From Methanomethylovorans hollandica DSM 15978 (lineage in GTDB: Archaea > Halobacteriota > Methanosarcinia > Methanosarcinales > Methanosarcinaceae): 64,000 nucleotides of DNA. The stretch is taken from assembly GCF_000328665.1 (NCBI RefSeq), contig NC_019977.1:2364905-2428904 (forward strand), written 5' to 3'. Below, piece by piece: positions 48,101 through 56,241 of this stretch. Numbering within the stretch: the stretch's first letter is position 1; every line of letters begins with the position of its first letter. A program made the translations under genes and the position numbers. A model generated the notes under the pieces. It was given only the letters and a program-made list of their open reading frames with translations. It did no database searches and was not told the origin of the DNA.

Positions 48101-48594
48101 TCGGAAAAAGCTCAACTCGTTGCAGGGATATAATGATGTTTGATCTTAGCAAATATAAAACAACAGATAAAGTATCTAAGGCCACCCTCTCACTATACTG
48201 GTATTATCCTACAACTGCCACACGCACTTCTGATACTGTAGTAGAGATATACAGACCAGTGGAATGGGACCCGAAATATGTGACCTGGAACAACCGTGCT
48301 TCGGGCACTTCATGGAGCACAGCCGGAGGAAGCTGGTACGATAAGAATGGGGTTGCACAGGGTAATACACCATATACATCCCTTACATTCCCGGCCAGGA
48401 CATTGCCAGGCAACAAATACTATGATTTCGATGTCACTCAGCTTGTACAGGAATATGTGAGTGGTAAGAGCAAGAACACAGGTTTCTTCCTAAAGGCCAG
48501 GACAGAGAATGGTAATTACATTGCCTTCTACAGTTCAGAGTGGTCTAATGCAGCTCAGAGACCAATATTAAAGGTGACTGCTGCAACGACTTGA
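45187..48594 (+). CDS. Large exported disaggregatase-like lipoprotein (beta-helix + PKD + disaggregatase repeats)
   Basis: A 1135-residue surface protein. The signal segment ends in a lipobox, L20-A21-G22-C23, so it is probably lipid-anchored at C23. A right-handed parallel beta-helix region (about 95-560; YVDTDGTGNYNCDGANDHIQ at its start, then repeated NNxI / NNVF turns) resembles pectate-lyase-like domains found with disaggregatase. Two copies of a 288-residue unit follow: a PKD domain (VTLTVTDTSGQ), then a DNRLREA-type disaggregatase-related repeat ending NYIAFYSSQW. Methanosarcina disaggregatase degrades methanochondroitin and frees cells from aggregates; a glycan-binding or glycan-cleaving role is inferred. 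No C-terminal anchor is seen. Confidence 0.85.
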   Translation: MSMKNVIIWSLFILLTIVPLAGCDVNSSVMFVDTNETEYYEFNATKDENQVEMIDFNVNDTENYNWSIISAEIQINQTFDAAAISVSLKTPVVYVDTDGTGNYNCDGANDHIQINQALSYINGRGGGTVYLRGPNTYWIDSTLNIGADTVLTGDPTAEIKLVANAGWASQVPLIRGNIGADNIVITGFTIDGNSESQSGITKGQGYYNLILFQNSNNVEVSRMRLEWGTGDGMKVYSGSEIKFLHNDVYKLGHDACYILYSNNGECAYNTVMMRTNSACRITCGSNITVHDNVFYSDLSGGESTGPAIEIDKTNTGSTAVFDDIEIYNNKIYSINGAGIWMFAGYPDNVIRAKNVNIHHNTFSKVGQYTANTGYSNAAIVIQNFDNTIIENNVFDDGGHAAIKWYVWSGHITQQKAEFTTYVRNNIIMNNDGVSGVTGSGVGIWNTQPSYAKFIVQNNNIYNNENGQTYGSGFTMSNNLNVDPHCVDQTNSKLSSRDYHLKSKVGRYSSGKWVTDSISSPLIDAGNSKCACSSEPSPNGGVINIGRYGNTAEASKSGSSVPIADNSPVSNAGNNKAATAGSAVIFDASASTDDKGIASYSWDFDASNGITSEAIGKTATKTYAAAGNYTVTLTVTDTSGQRSTDTLDVVVTTAISNQIDDSLTVYDNRLREAAPSTVYSDSNYIDIGQAGTRYRDLMWFDLSEYKTTDTISKATLSLYWYYPAGATRASDTVVEIYRPLEWDPKYVSWNSRTSTSTWSTAGGNWYDKNGVAQGSTPYTSLKFPARTVPGNKYYDFDVTQLVQEYVSGKNKNNGFFLKARTENGNYIAFYSSQWTNAAQRPKLTVVATAASVDDSPVANAGDNKAATAGSAVIFDASASTDDKGIASYSWDFDASNGITSEAIGKTATRTYAAAGNYTVTLTVTDTNGQKSIDTVNVIVSSTPVTNTVSVLYDNRLVESSKTMVYSTSNYLDIGKSSTRCRDIMMFDLSKYKTTDKVSKATLSLYWYYPTTATRTSDTVVEIYRPVEWDPKYVTWNNRASGTSWSTAGGSWYDKNGVAQGNTPYTSLTFPARTLPGNKYYDFDVTQLVQEYVSGKSKNTGFFLKARTENGNYIAFYSSEWSNAAQRPILKVTAATT
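46889..48594 (+). repeat. 864-base tandem duplication inside the surface protein gene
   Basis: The PKD plus disaggregatase unit occurs twice with an exact 864-base offset (for example AGCTGCTACAGCTGG at 46911 and 47775). About 120 bases over the PKD core (about 46904-47029 versus 47768-47893) appear identical at DNA level, while flanking parts differ by scattered substitutions. This points to recent duplication or gene conversion. Confidence 0.75.
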
Positions 48595-49365
48595 AGTGAA
48601 AGAATAGTAAGAGTAAATTTGAGGATTGAGTGTGAGCCTAAAATAATTGCGCTCCACTTAATTTTGATATTTATGTTTATAGATGATTTTCACAATCAAG
48701 TTCTAGTATCGGATTAGTATTTATATAAATACAATTAAAATGAATAAAAACATGGTATTCTTAACAAATTTAAGGGGCTAATATAGAAATAAAACTATAT
48801 GTTGATAATAAACTGTTTATGAAAACCAGATAAGTAAGATTAATGTTGGTGTTTTAAAATGGCCCTGATCAACAAAATGCAAGCAGAACCAAAAGTGTGT
48901 GATCTCTTCACTAAAAAAGAAGAATATAACCCACCTTTTTTAGATCAGTACACACTAAATTTTTTTTACCTTTGGTCTTTCAAGAGCTATAAAATAGCGT
49001 AGACAGAGATCTATGTGTGTTGAGACTATTTGGATGAACATGCATGTGAGCAAGAATAAACTTATATATGCATATATAGTATTAATGTAGAAAAATAGTA
49101 TAAATAATAATTCCTAAATGCAAAGTGCTGATCACGTGATGGATAAATATTACATATAAAAGAACTGCTTAAGATTTATTTGTTCACATATAGTAATAGA
49201 TATATACTATAAATATCTTGTTTGTAGTATATTAAGGTGATAATCAGCTGTTGCGTTTTTAGCTCTACACTTTTTTAGGGAATGTGCTATATAATTATGA
49301 TACCAAAGCTATTGGTAATACAACTTTCATTTAAAGATTAAAGGGTTTCATCAGGTGGGTGCAAA
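48595..49365. other. 771-base AT-rich gap with possible gene remnant
   Basis: Near 48629-48658 AGTG(T)GAGC and GCTCCACT form an 8-bp stem with one bulge, a possible terminator for the surface gene. A 47-codon frame at 48859-49002 (MALINKMQAEPKVCDLFTKK, then EEYNPPFLDQYT, ending in TAG) looks like the N-terminus of a larger protein cut short after about 31 residues; I could not name the family with certainty. Several TATA-like stretches (TTATATAAATACAA near 48721; TATATATAGTAT near 49062-49082) are present. No transposase was recognised. Confidence 0.4.
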
Positions 49366-49911
49366 ATGGTTTCAGAAATGGTTTCTGATAGGGACAAGAT
49401 TTGTTTTGGAGAAATAGCCGAGCATTATAATGAGAATAAACTCATATTTGGGATAAAATATTTCTGGAAATGGCTTTTAGAAAGGCTCGCATCAACCTGC
49501 CCAATTCCGTCCTGGAGAGCCAAATTCCATAAAATGAGAGGAGTCAATATTGGGAAAAATGTTTATATCGGTTATGATGTGATTTTTGATCGGATCCACC
49601 CGGAAATGATCACGATCGAAGATTTTGTTGAAATTGGCGATCGTTGTATACTATCTGCTCATTCAAGAGGCAGTCTTACAACAAGAAATGCATATCCACG
49701 AACCATAGAGCCAATTGTCATCAGATATGGTGTTTCTGTAAACCCGGGGTGTATAATAACTCAGGGAGTAGAGATTGGAGAAAATTCCATAATAGGAATC
49801 GGATCTGTAGTCAGCCGCAATATTTCTCCAAATAGTCTTGCTTTAGGCTTCCCGGCCAAAGTTGTAAAAAAGCTGGATGTAGGGAACGAAGAAAAATCAG
49901 AAGCTTGTTGA
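49366..49911 (+). CDS. Left-handed beta-helix (hexapeptide repeat) acyltransferase
   Basis: A 181-residue O-acetyltransferase-like protein. Imperfect [LIV]GxxxxI hexapeptides run from about residue 60 (VNIGKNVYIGYDVIFDRI, IGDRCILSAHS, VNPGCIITQGVEIGENSIIGIGSVV). A typical C-terminal ALGFPAKVVKKL closes the helix. Such enzymes acetylate sugars in surface polysaccharides; the neighbouring glycan-related surface protein agrees with that. GGTGGGTG precedes the ATG. The gene stands alone. Confidence 0.85.
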   Translation: MVSEMVSDRDKICFGEIAEHYNENKLIFGIKYFWKWLLERLASTCPIPSWRAKFHKMRGVNIGKNVYIGYDVIFDRIHPEMITIEDFVEIGDRCILSAHSRGSLTTRNAYPRTIEPIVIRYGVSVNPGCIITQGVEIGENSIIGIGSVVSRNISPNSLALGFPAKVVKKLDVGNEEKSEAC

Positions 49912-50048
49912 TTTGCATAATACGTTTTAAATAAATAAAACAGAATTAAAATGTGCTATATCTGTACAATATTTTCAGAAATAGTACAACACATCTTATT
50001 TTTTGGAACTTCTGATACTGGATTTCTTTGGATCGATTTTGCCAGTTA

Positions 50049-51182
50049 TTACTTCTTTCCTCTGGTCACTATTCTTACAAGTAATGATTTTTTTATCTCT
50101 ACAGCATGACTTGGACAAAGTTCACGACAACAATAGCATTGGATGCACTTTTCTTCTTTAATCTTAAGAGAGCCAGCTTTTTCCTCAATAGCATCTACAG
50201 AACAATTCAAAACACACGCCTTGCAAAGTGTACAGATAGAAGTGTTGATGAAGGGCTTCACTGTAAACTGCTTTCTAAGTGTCCTTCGAAAGAAACGAGG
50301 CATAAGAGCAAGAGTTCCACCTGTTGGCTTTTTGAAATTGATCTTGACTTTCTCCAATGGCGTGCCCACAACTTCAGGATGCCCACTACCAAATCCTCTG
50401 GAAAGTGCAGCTTTATTAGTCGGTATCTGCAATGGATCAAATCCTATAAGTTCCGACGCTACCACATCCAATGCCACACAATCATAACTAGCCATAATAA
50501 CTCCTGCAGATATGGGAGTACCAGCTGATGGACCGTCTCCTTCCATCCCTATTATGCCATCCATGACTGCAAGATGGGGTTTGATGAAAGAATAGATATC
50601 AACAACAGCATCTCCAAAAAGATCACGATCTTCCAGATAATGGGCAGCTTTTCTGTCTTTTCTAGGTATAGCACCGAAAAAATTTTTGACAGCTCCCGTA
50701 TAAAGAGTGAGTTCATGGGTCTTAAGCTTGGGCAATGAAATGATCACATCTGCTTCAGTTACTTCTTTTGCTATGTGTAAGCGTGGAAAGTGTTTTGCTC
50801 CGGGAACATCAACTTCAACAAAACCAGAAGTTTCAAAATTGATCAGTTCTGCACCACAATTTGAAGCAGCTTCTTCTATGCCAGATGTTCTAAGAGCTTT
50901 TGCAGTGGCAGTTGAATCGGAACTTGTGATTCCGGAACCATCCCCTACAATCGGAATACCACCTGCCTCTTTAACAAGTTCACACATTGCCGAAACAATT
51001 GCAGGATGAGTGGTAACTGCAGCCTCCGGCTTTTTAATAGCAAGCACATTAGGTTTCAACAATACCCGGTTGCCTGGAGCTATGATACCCTCAAGACCAC
51101 CAATAAGATCGATTGCTTCCTTGATGGCATCCCTTGCTTTTGAATAATCATCACACTGTACAATGGAGACTTTTATTTTCAT
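50049..51182 (-). CDS. DUF362 protein with C-terminal 2[4Fe-4S] ferredoxin domain
   Basis: A 377-residue protein. The DUF362 domain (about 1-300) has VLLKPNVL near 40, GDGSGI near 98 and LPKLKTHELTLYTGAVKNFFG near 150-170. The ferredoxin part (about 315-360) has CTLCKACVLNCS and CIQCYCCRELCP. The domain is widespread in anaerobes, with no proven general function; an electron-transfer or cluster-linked role is inferred. GAGGT precedes the ATG. It is the last gene of the six-gene minus-strand run starting with the acyl carrier protein; the 111-base gap before it could hold a separate promoter. Confidence 0.85.
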   Translation of the reverse strand: MKIKVSIVQCDDYSKARDAIKEAIDLIGGLEGIIAPGNRVLLKPNVLAIKKPEAAVTTHPAIVSAMCELVKEAGGIPIVGDGSGITSSDSTATAKALRTSGIEEAASNCGAELINFETSGFVEVDVPGAKHFPRLHIAKEVTEADVIISLPKLKTHELTLYTGAVKNFFGAIPRKDRKAAHYLEDRDLFGDAVVDIYSFIKPHLAVMDGIIGMEGDGPSAGTPISAGVIMASYDCVALDVVASELIGFDPLQIPTNKAALSRGFGSGHPEVVGTPLEKVKINFKKPTGGTLALMPRFFRRTLRKQFTVKPFINTSICTLCKACVLNCSVDAIEEKAGSLKIKEEKCIQCYCCRELCPSHAVEIKKSLLVRIVTRGKK

Positions 51183-51293
51183 AAATCTACCTCAATCAAA
51201 ATATAGAACATATATAACTGCTGTTGATTAATATTAGAAAAAGAACATAATATTATATTTCTGGCTTGAAAAAGAGTGGACTGGATATTATGA

Positions 51294-52034
51294 TCATATG
51301 GTTTGACAGCCATCAACTGCAATAACCGATCCGCTAACATAACTTGCAAGGTCCGAACTTAAGAATAATGCAACTTTTGCTATATCCTCCGGAGCACCTA
51401 TCCTTCCAAGGGAAATATGGGATAGCATTTTATCCCTTATGTCAGGTTTTAGATCTTTGATAAGGTCGGTCTCTATAAAACCAGGAGCAACAGCATTAAC
51501 TGTTATTCCATACCTGCCAAGTTCTTTTGCAGCAGATCGTGTGAATCCAACAACAGCTGCCTTACTTGCAGAATATATTGTCTGTCCTTCATTACCCTGC
51601 AGACCAACAATTGAAGATATATTAATGATCCTTCCTGATCTTTGCTTTCTCATCATATTTGACGCATACCTGGTGCACAGAAAAGTTCCCTTTAGATTGA
51701 CATCGATAGTATGATCAAAAAGTTCTGTACCGGTAAGTGCCAGAAGACTATTTCTCATGATCCCGGCATTGTTAACCAGCACATCAAGCCTTGAATACTT
51801 GTCTTTTATTGAACTGAACATATCCCTTACTTCATCTTCTGATGAAACATCAGCTTTGATCATGTAAGCAGAAAGACCTTTTTTATGTATCAGATCCACA
51901 AGTTCAGCTGCACTATTTTCATTCTTATTGTAGTTGACTATCACATGTGCATGGTTCTCTGCAGCAAGCAAAGCTATAGCTTTACCTATACCACGGCTTG
52001 CTCCAGTTACCAGTACAACTTTACCATCTAGCAT
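51294..52034 (-). CDS. SDR-family 3-oxoacyl-ACP reductase-like protein (FabG-like)
   Basis: A 246-residue classical short-chain dehydrogenase. The cofactor loop is TGASRGIGKA (about 10-19), with LVNNAG near 87, the catalytic serine in INISSIVG near 138, and YSASKAAV with tyrosine and lysine near 153-157. PGFIETDL follows. It resembles FabG throughout. Because an ACP gene is in the same run, an ACP-bound 3-oxo or related acyl group is the most economical substrate; a nucleotide sugar would be the alternative. It begins 12 bases after the NadE-like gene. Confidence 0.85.
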   Translation of the reverse strand: MLDGKVVLVTGASRGIGKAIALLAAENHAHVIVNYNKNENSAAELVDLIHKKGLSAYMIKADVSSEDEVRDMFSSIKDKYSRLDVLVNNAGIMRNSLLALTGTELFDHTIDVNLKGTFLCTRYASNMMRKQRSGRIINISSIVGLQGNEGQTIYSASKAAVVGFTRSAAKELGRYGITVNAVAPGFIETDLIKDLKPDIRDKMLSHISLGRIGAPEDIAKVALFLSSDLASYVSGSVIAVDGCQTI

Positions 52035-52046
52035 TTATCTCACATT

Positions 52047-53015
52047 TCATCTGTTAATAAAACAGGTGGATGGAGCTGCCCTTATATATTCTGTACTTGT
52101 TTTGACTCTTTCGATATGTTTCAGGGCATTCTGTACAGTCTCTCCGGGCAGACCTGTGTTCTTTTCGATCACATCAAGAGACATTTTATGGTCTTGACCG
52201 TAAAGCAACTGGTCCATGACCTGAATAGGCATGCGCCAGTAAAAATCCTGATCAGACGTATAATGACTCCATGTGTCAGCACTTGGCGGCCTTTTGATGA
52301 TCTCTTCATTAACATTGAGGTATTTTGCCAGGGCATAGACCTGGGTCTTATAACAATCAGCCAGAGGCTCAATGTCCACACCACCATCTCCATATTTCAC
52401 GAACTGTCCAAGAGCCAGTTCTGTCTTATTGGTCGTTCCACAAACTATGTAGTTCATTTTTTCAGCATACATATACTGAACGATCATCCTGGAGCGCTGC
52501 TTGACACCCTGTAATCCGATTATTTCAAGATAATCACTTGCTTTCAATCTATGCTGTGCAGCAACCTCGCCATCTTTGAAAAGTTTCAGATATGGGACGT
52601 TCACAGCTCCGGTACTCAAAAAATCAGGCAGCACAAGCGCTGTCTCGTGTATCTTGGGATCATATTCAGGGCAGGTTCTCTTTATTACCTGATCCTTCTT
52701 ATTGTAAATATCAAGTGCTTCCAGTATTGGAGAGATAGGAACTTCTTCATATTTCACTCCAAGACTTTCACAAATTTCTGCGCCAAGGGTATTGCTTGAA
52801 GGAGCTGATTCTTTTTCAGGTAGGAGCAAACCAAACACATTTTTAGCTCCAAGCTCCTGTACACAAAGAGCAAGGATCACAGCTGAATCAACACCACCTG
52901 AAACTCCTATGACAGCACCTTTCTTTTTGAAACCGACAATCTTTTCCTTTATAAAGTGCCTGAGAATCAGAGCAATTTCATCGATATCTCTAGTAAGTTC
53001 GTCCATTATCTGCAT
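52047..53015 (-). CDS. NadE-family NAD+ synthase / amidating synthetase
   Basis: An N-type ATP-pyrophosphatase of about 322 residues, of the ammonia-dependent NadE family. PP-loop GVSGGVDSAV lies near residue 41. CGTTNKTELALGQFVKYGDG and EPLADCYKTQVYALA line the deamido-NAD site in true NadE, and RPPSADTW is also present. The ATG at 53015 has AAGGAGAG seven bases upstream; an in-frame TTG at 53033 is less likely. It could be the housekeeping NAD synthase, but its position between a PP-loop amidase-like gene and a reductase suggests a paralogue amidating a pathway intermediate. It is longer than the usual 250-275 residues. Confidence 0.75.
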   Translation of the reverse strand: MQIMDELTRDIDEIALILRHFIKEKIVGFKKKGAVIGVSGGVDSAVILALCVQELGAKNVFGLLLPEKESAPSSNTLGAEICESLGVKYEEVPISPILEALDIYNKKDQVIKRTCPEYDPKIHETALVLPDFLSTGAVNVPYLKLFKDGEVAAQHRLKASDYLEIIGLQGVKQRSRMIVQYMYAEKMNYIVCGTTNKTELALGQFVKYGDGGVDIEPLADCYKTQVYALAKYLNVNEEIIKRPPSADTWSHYTSDQDFYWRMPIQVMDQLLYGQDHKMSLDVIEKNTGLPGETVQNALKHIERVKTSTEYIRAAPSTCFINR

Positions 53016-53097
53016 GGCAGTTCTCTCCTTCAATATTATTAAATTATTAATGACCTTGTATAATGCAAGGGATATTTCCTTGGGGCAATGGAAACGA

Positions 53098-54135
53098 TCA
53101 AATTAGATCATGGTTTCTTAAGGGGATCACGTTAACTTTCAATTCCTTGGAAACTTCATCTATCAATGTCTGTGAGAGTTCCTGACGAAGTTTTTCTATT
53201 CCAACTTCCCTGGACATATCTCCATTCCTGACGATCCCTGCTATATCAAACGCATAAGGATGTATCCCGTATTTTTCCAGATGATTATGGCAGGCTAAGG
53301 AATTCAATTTACAGTTGGTTGAATTACTGTCATTGAGTTTTGGAGGTTTCCATCCAACCTTGATTATAGTTTCCACTACTTTGTCCTCGTTATAATCCCA
53401 CATGCATAGTGGATGGATGATCATGGGCGGATTATCTTTGTCCATTTTTTCAATGACTGACTTTTTCATCATGAAACTTTCATCTTTGTCATCAATACCT
53501 ATTTTCTCAAGCTGCTTTTCAAAAAGGTTTCTTGACAACTTGATGAAATTATAGTTTAACTTGATGATAGGATTAGGAGCCTGTCCAGCTGTAAAAGCAA
53601 ATATTATTACCGGTGCGTTTCTGGCAATGGCATATTCTATCAGTTTCTGTTTGATGATACTGATGCAGGTGTTGCAGATATCACTTGCTCTGTATTTAGC
53701 AAATTTAGGGAATGCATCTACAGAATCTGCAGCTTTTTTCCAGGCACTGCATAGTTGCTGCCTATCCATGGTGATTTCATAATAGTCAGATCCTGTGATC
53801 TCGCACATCTTCTTGGCATTTTCAATTGCGTTTTCAGATATGAAACCATTATTGAAGAGGACAGCCAAGACTTTAAGGAACGGGTAATCCTTTTTGAGCT
53901 TATAGAGCGTGTATGATGAATCTTTTCCACCGGACAGTGCGTATATAACATCATATTCGCCCCTGCCTCTGATCCTATCAAAGATATCTTCCATATCTGC
54001 CAGATATTTTTCCTTATCAGATTCAGTAAGAGGTTTAAATGTTTCACAGAAATGACAGAGGCCTGTGTCCTCATTGATAGTTATACCTGGCATTTCAGAA
54101 TCCAGAATACATTTTTTACATACAATTTTTGACAT
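53098..54135 (-). CDS. PP-loop ATPase, N-acetyl sugar amidotransferase-like
   Basis: A 345-residue protein. It starts with a zinc- or cluster-binding segment, CKKCILDSEMPGI and GLCHFC (four cysteines), as in WbpG/PseA-type sugar amidotransferases. The PP-loop ALSGGKDSSYTLYKL lies near 64-78 and binds ATP for adenylation. CNTC near 152 and the NCKLN region near 280 carry further cysteines. Related enzymes attach ammonia to activated carbonyl groups on surface sugars; tRNA thiolases share the fold. The start overlaps the ligase stop by 20 bases, so the two are coupled. Confidence 0.75.
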   Translation of the reverse strand: MSKIVCKKCILDSEMPGITINEDTGLCHFCETFKPLTESDKEKYLADMEDIFDRIRGRGEYDVIYALSGGKDSSYTLYKLKKDYPFLKVLAVLFNNGFISENAIENAKKMCEITGSDYYEITMDRQQLCSAWKKAADSVDAFPKFAKYRASDICNTCISIIKQKLIEYAIARNAPVIIFAFTAGQAPNPIIKLNYNFIKLSRNLFEKQLEKIGIDDKDESFMMKKSVIEKMDKDNPPMIIHPLCMWDYNEDKVVETIIKVGWKPPKLNDSNSTNCKLNSLACHNHLEKYGIHPYAFDIAGIVRNGDMSREVGIEKLRQELSQTLIDEVSKELKVNVIPLRNHDLI

Positions 54136-55594
54136 TTTGGTATTCCTCTATGATCAATCGATTGGAGATCTTACCATTCTCAGTTAAGGGAAGATGGTCA
54201 ATAAATAGAATCTCTTTTGGGTATAAGTGTGCTGGAAGATTCTTACGACAAAACTTGAACAAGGTATCTACATCTGTTTCTGTTTCAGGTATGACCATGA
54301 GACTTATCGCTGTTCCCATGAGTTCATGAGCTACTGGTACAACAAAGACCGCTGAGACCTTATTACTGTTCTCAATAGTTTTTTCAATTTCTCTCGGATT
54401 CACCAGATGATCACCTATTTTGATAAGGTCATCCTTGCGTCCCATCAGTTTAAAGTACCCATTGGGCAGTTTCTGTGCAAGATCCCCGGTATACATCCAT
54501 CCGTCTATGATCTTCCTTTTAGTAGCAATTTCATCATCAAGATAGCCCAGCAATATGTTATCGCCTTTGGCAACCAATTCAGCTGTGACGTTTGGTTCAA
54601 CTGACTGTCCTTTAGAATCAAATACATCCAAAGTTACACCGGGAATTGGTTTACCTATCGTTTCAATGAACTCTTCTACATCTTCTTTGGGTACATAGGC
54701 AAGCCTTGCTGTAGCTTCAGTTTGACCATACATTGGCAGCATTTCAATGTTAGGTACAAGTTCCTTGATAGTTCTGACTATTTGCTTGGTCATTCCACCG
54801 CCTGCTGACGCAGCGATCTTGACATTGGAGAATGCCTTTTTGAAACGGTCCGGATAGCGCAGTAGTATACGATACGTACTGGGCACTCCATAAAATACGG
54901 TCACTCCGGATTCAATCAAACTGAATACTGAACCTATGAATTTCATGTTTCCCATTACAATGCATCCGCCTGACATCAAATGGGAGTTTATTATCGAATT
55001 TCCGAAAGCATGGTGGGGGGATATTACCTGTGCTGCTTTATCATCAGGTGTCAGACCAAGTATCTCTATAATAGATGCTGCATTTGTTGTAAGATTTTTG
55101 TCACTTAACATGACACCTTTAGGAGTACCGGTCGTACCAGAAGTATACAATACCAGTTTAAGTTCCGGGTGGTTTGACTCTATTGAGATGTCCTTGCGTA
55201 TGTATCTGACCGGCTTACCGTCCGAAACGATGATAACAGTCCTAAAACGCTCAAAAAAGCTATCCCCGAATTTAGAATATTGTGCCTCTGTAGTAATTAT
55301 ATTCCTGACATGAGAGTTATCGAGAATCTTTTCTAAACTGACCATAGGCATTTCGATCGGCATAGGGATAGCAATATTATCCGACCTATACACGGCCATG
55401 AGCATTTTTACGTACTTAATTCCCATCTCTTCTAATATTGCAAACCTACAATGCCTGAATTCCTTCATTGATGAAGCAATATCATTGACACTAGCTTCAA
55501 GAGCCTCGTATGAGATAGAATTATTTCCCTCTTCCAGGGCAATGCGAGAAGGTGTTTTTCTGGCATGTTCTGCAAGATATGCATCTATCTTCAT
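54116..55594 (-). CDS. Acyl-adenylating ligase (ANL superfamily, AMP-binding)
   Basis: A 492-residue ANL enzyme that activates a carboxylic acid as acyl-AMP and then loads a thiol. Core motifs: LVLYTSGTTGTPKGVMLS (A3), MYGQTEATARLAYVP (A5), WMYTGDL (A7), YFKLMGRKDDLIKIGDHLV (A8) and PLTENGKISNR (A10 with the catalytic lysine). The ACP gene ends 4 bases upstream, so the natural acceptor is very likely that carrier rather than CoA. The substrate pocket cannot be decoded by eye. Translation is coupled on to the PP-loop gene. Confidence 0.88.
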   Translation of the reverse strand: MKIDAYLAEHARKTPSRIALEEGNNSISYEALEASVNDIASSMKEFRHCRFAILEEMGIKYVKMLMAVYRSDNIAIPMPIEMPMVSLEKILDNSHVRNIITTEAQYSKFGDSFFERFRTVIIVSDGKPVRYIRKDISIESNHPELKLVLYTSGTTGTPKGVMLSDKNLTTNAASIIEILGLTPDDKAAQVISPHHAFGNSIINSHLMSGGCIVMGNMKFIGSVFSLIESGVTVFYGVPSTYRILLRYPDRFKKAFSNVKIAASAGGGMTKQIVRTIKELVPNIEMLPMYGQTEATARLAYVPKEDVEEFIETIGKPIPGVTLDVFDSKGQSVEPNVTAELVAKGDNILLGYLDDEIATKRKIIDGWMYTGDLAQKLPNGYFKLMGRKDDLIKIGDHLVNPREIEKTIENSNKVSAVFVVPVAHELMGTAISLMVIPETETDVDTLFKFCRKNLPAHLYPKEILFIDHLPLTENGKISNRLIIEEYQNVKNCM

Positions 55595-55598
55595 TATC

Positions 55599-55844
55599 TC
55601 ACTTTGTAAGATTGGTTATCATATTAGTTAGTCCCTGCAATGAATCCAGATTTTCCGGGATCAACATATCTTCAGGGATTTCAATAGAATATTTTTCACT
55701 TATATGGTCCAACAATTCAAGTAAACCTATCGAATCTATAATTCCATTCTGAGTGAGAGAATCAGCATCTCCCAACTCGGTGTTCTTGTCCATAAAAGAA
55801 TTGTCTTTCAGGTAATTGACTATACTGGTTTTTATGTTTTCCAT
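55599..55844 (-). CDS. Acyl carrier protein
   Basis: An 81-residue acidic carrier. The attachment site is S38 in NGIIDSIGLLELLDHI, which receives 4'-phosphopantetheine. Helix II (LLELLDHISEKY) and the IPEDMLIPENLDSLQGL segment are typical of ACP and of peptidyl or D-alanyl carriers. ATG at 55844 is preferred to ATG 55850, because GAGGT sits six bases before it and overlaps the region of the upper codon. It is the promoter-proximal gene of the run. ACPs are rare in archaea, and a phosphopantetheinyl transferase must exist elsewhere in the genome. Confidence 0.88.
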   Translation of the reverse strand: MENIKTSIVNYLKDNSFMDKNTELGDADSLTQNGIIDSIGLLELLDHISEKYSIEIPEDMLIPENLDSLQGLTNMITNLTK

Positions 55845-55850
55845 CACCAT

Positions 55851-56241
55851 ACCTCAATTTTTTTTTTGGAAATCAATGACCAATGTTAACCCATTTTAAA
55901 GTTTGTTAACTATGCATTAGTATAAATATCTTCTCAACAAAATATTAGCCAACATATGGATGCCTATTTCCTTCTAATATTATATATAATTATGTGCGGA
56001 AGTTATCTTGTCTTGTTCTGATTGCCCTTAGATCCCTAAAGTCTTTACTAAATAAATAATATGCTCTTTTAATTGATGGTTACAATTTTTCGTTTAAACA
56101 TACCATCTATCTCCAAAACGATTATATTTACCAAAATCAATTCTTATTAGGGTAAACATACAAACTGCTTTAGCAAGAAAAACTACTATCTTTGTATTCT
56201 TTTTTTAATATATAATTAAATTAATTTTAGGGGAAAAAGAC
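55851..56241. other. 391-base AT-rich divergent promoter region
   Basis: Separates the ACP gene run from the GNAT gene. Several TATA-like stretches are present, including TTTAATATATAATTA near 56202-56216 just before the GNAT gene, and TATTATATATAATTATG near 55978-55994. No gene, repeat or strong hairpin was recognised. Confidence 0.5.
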
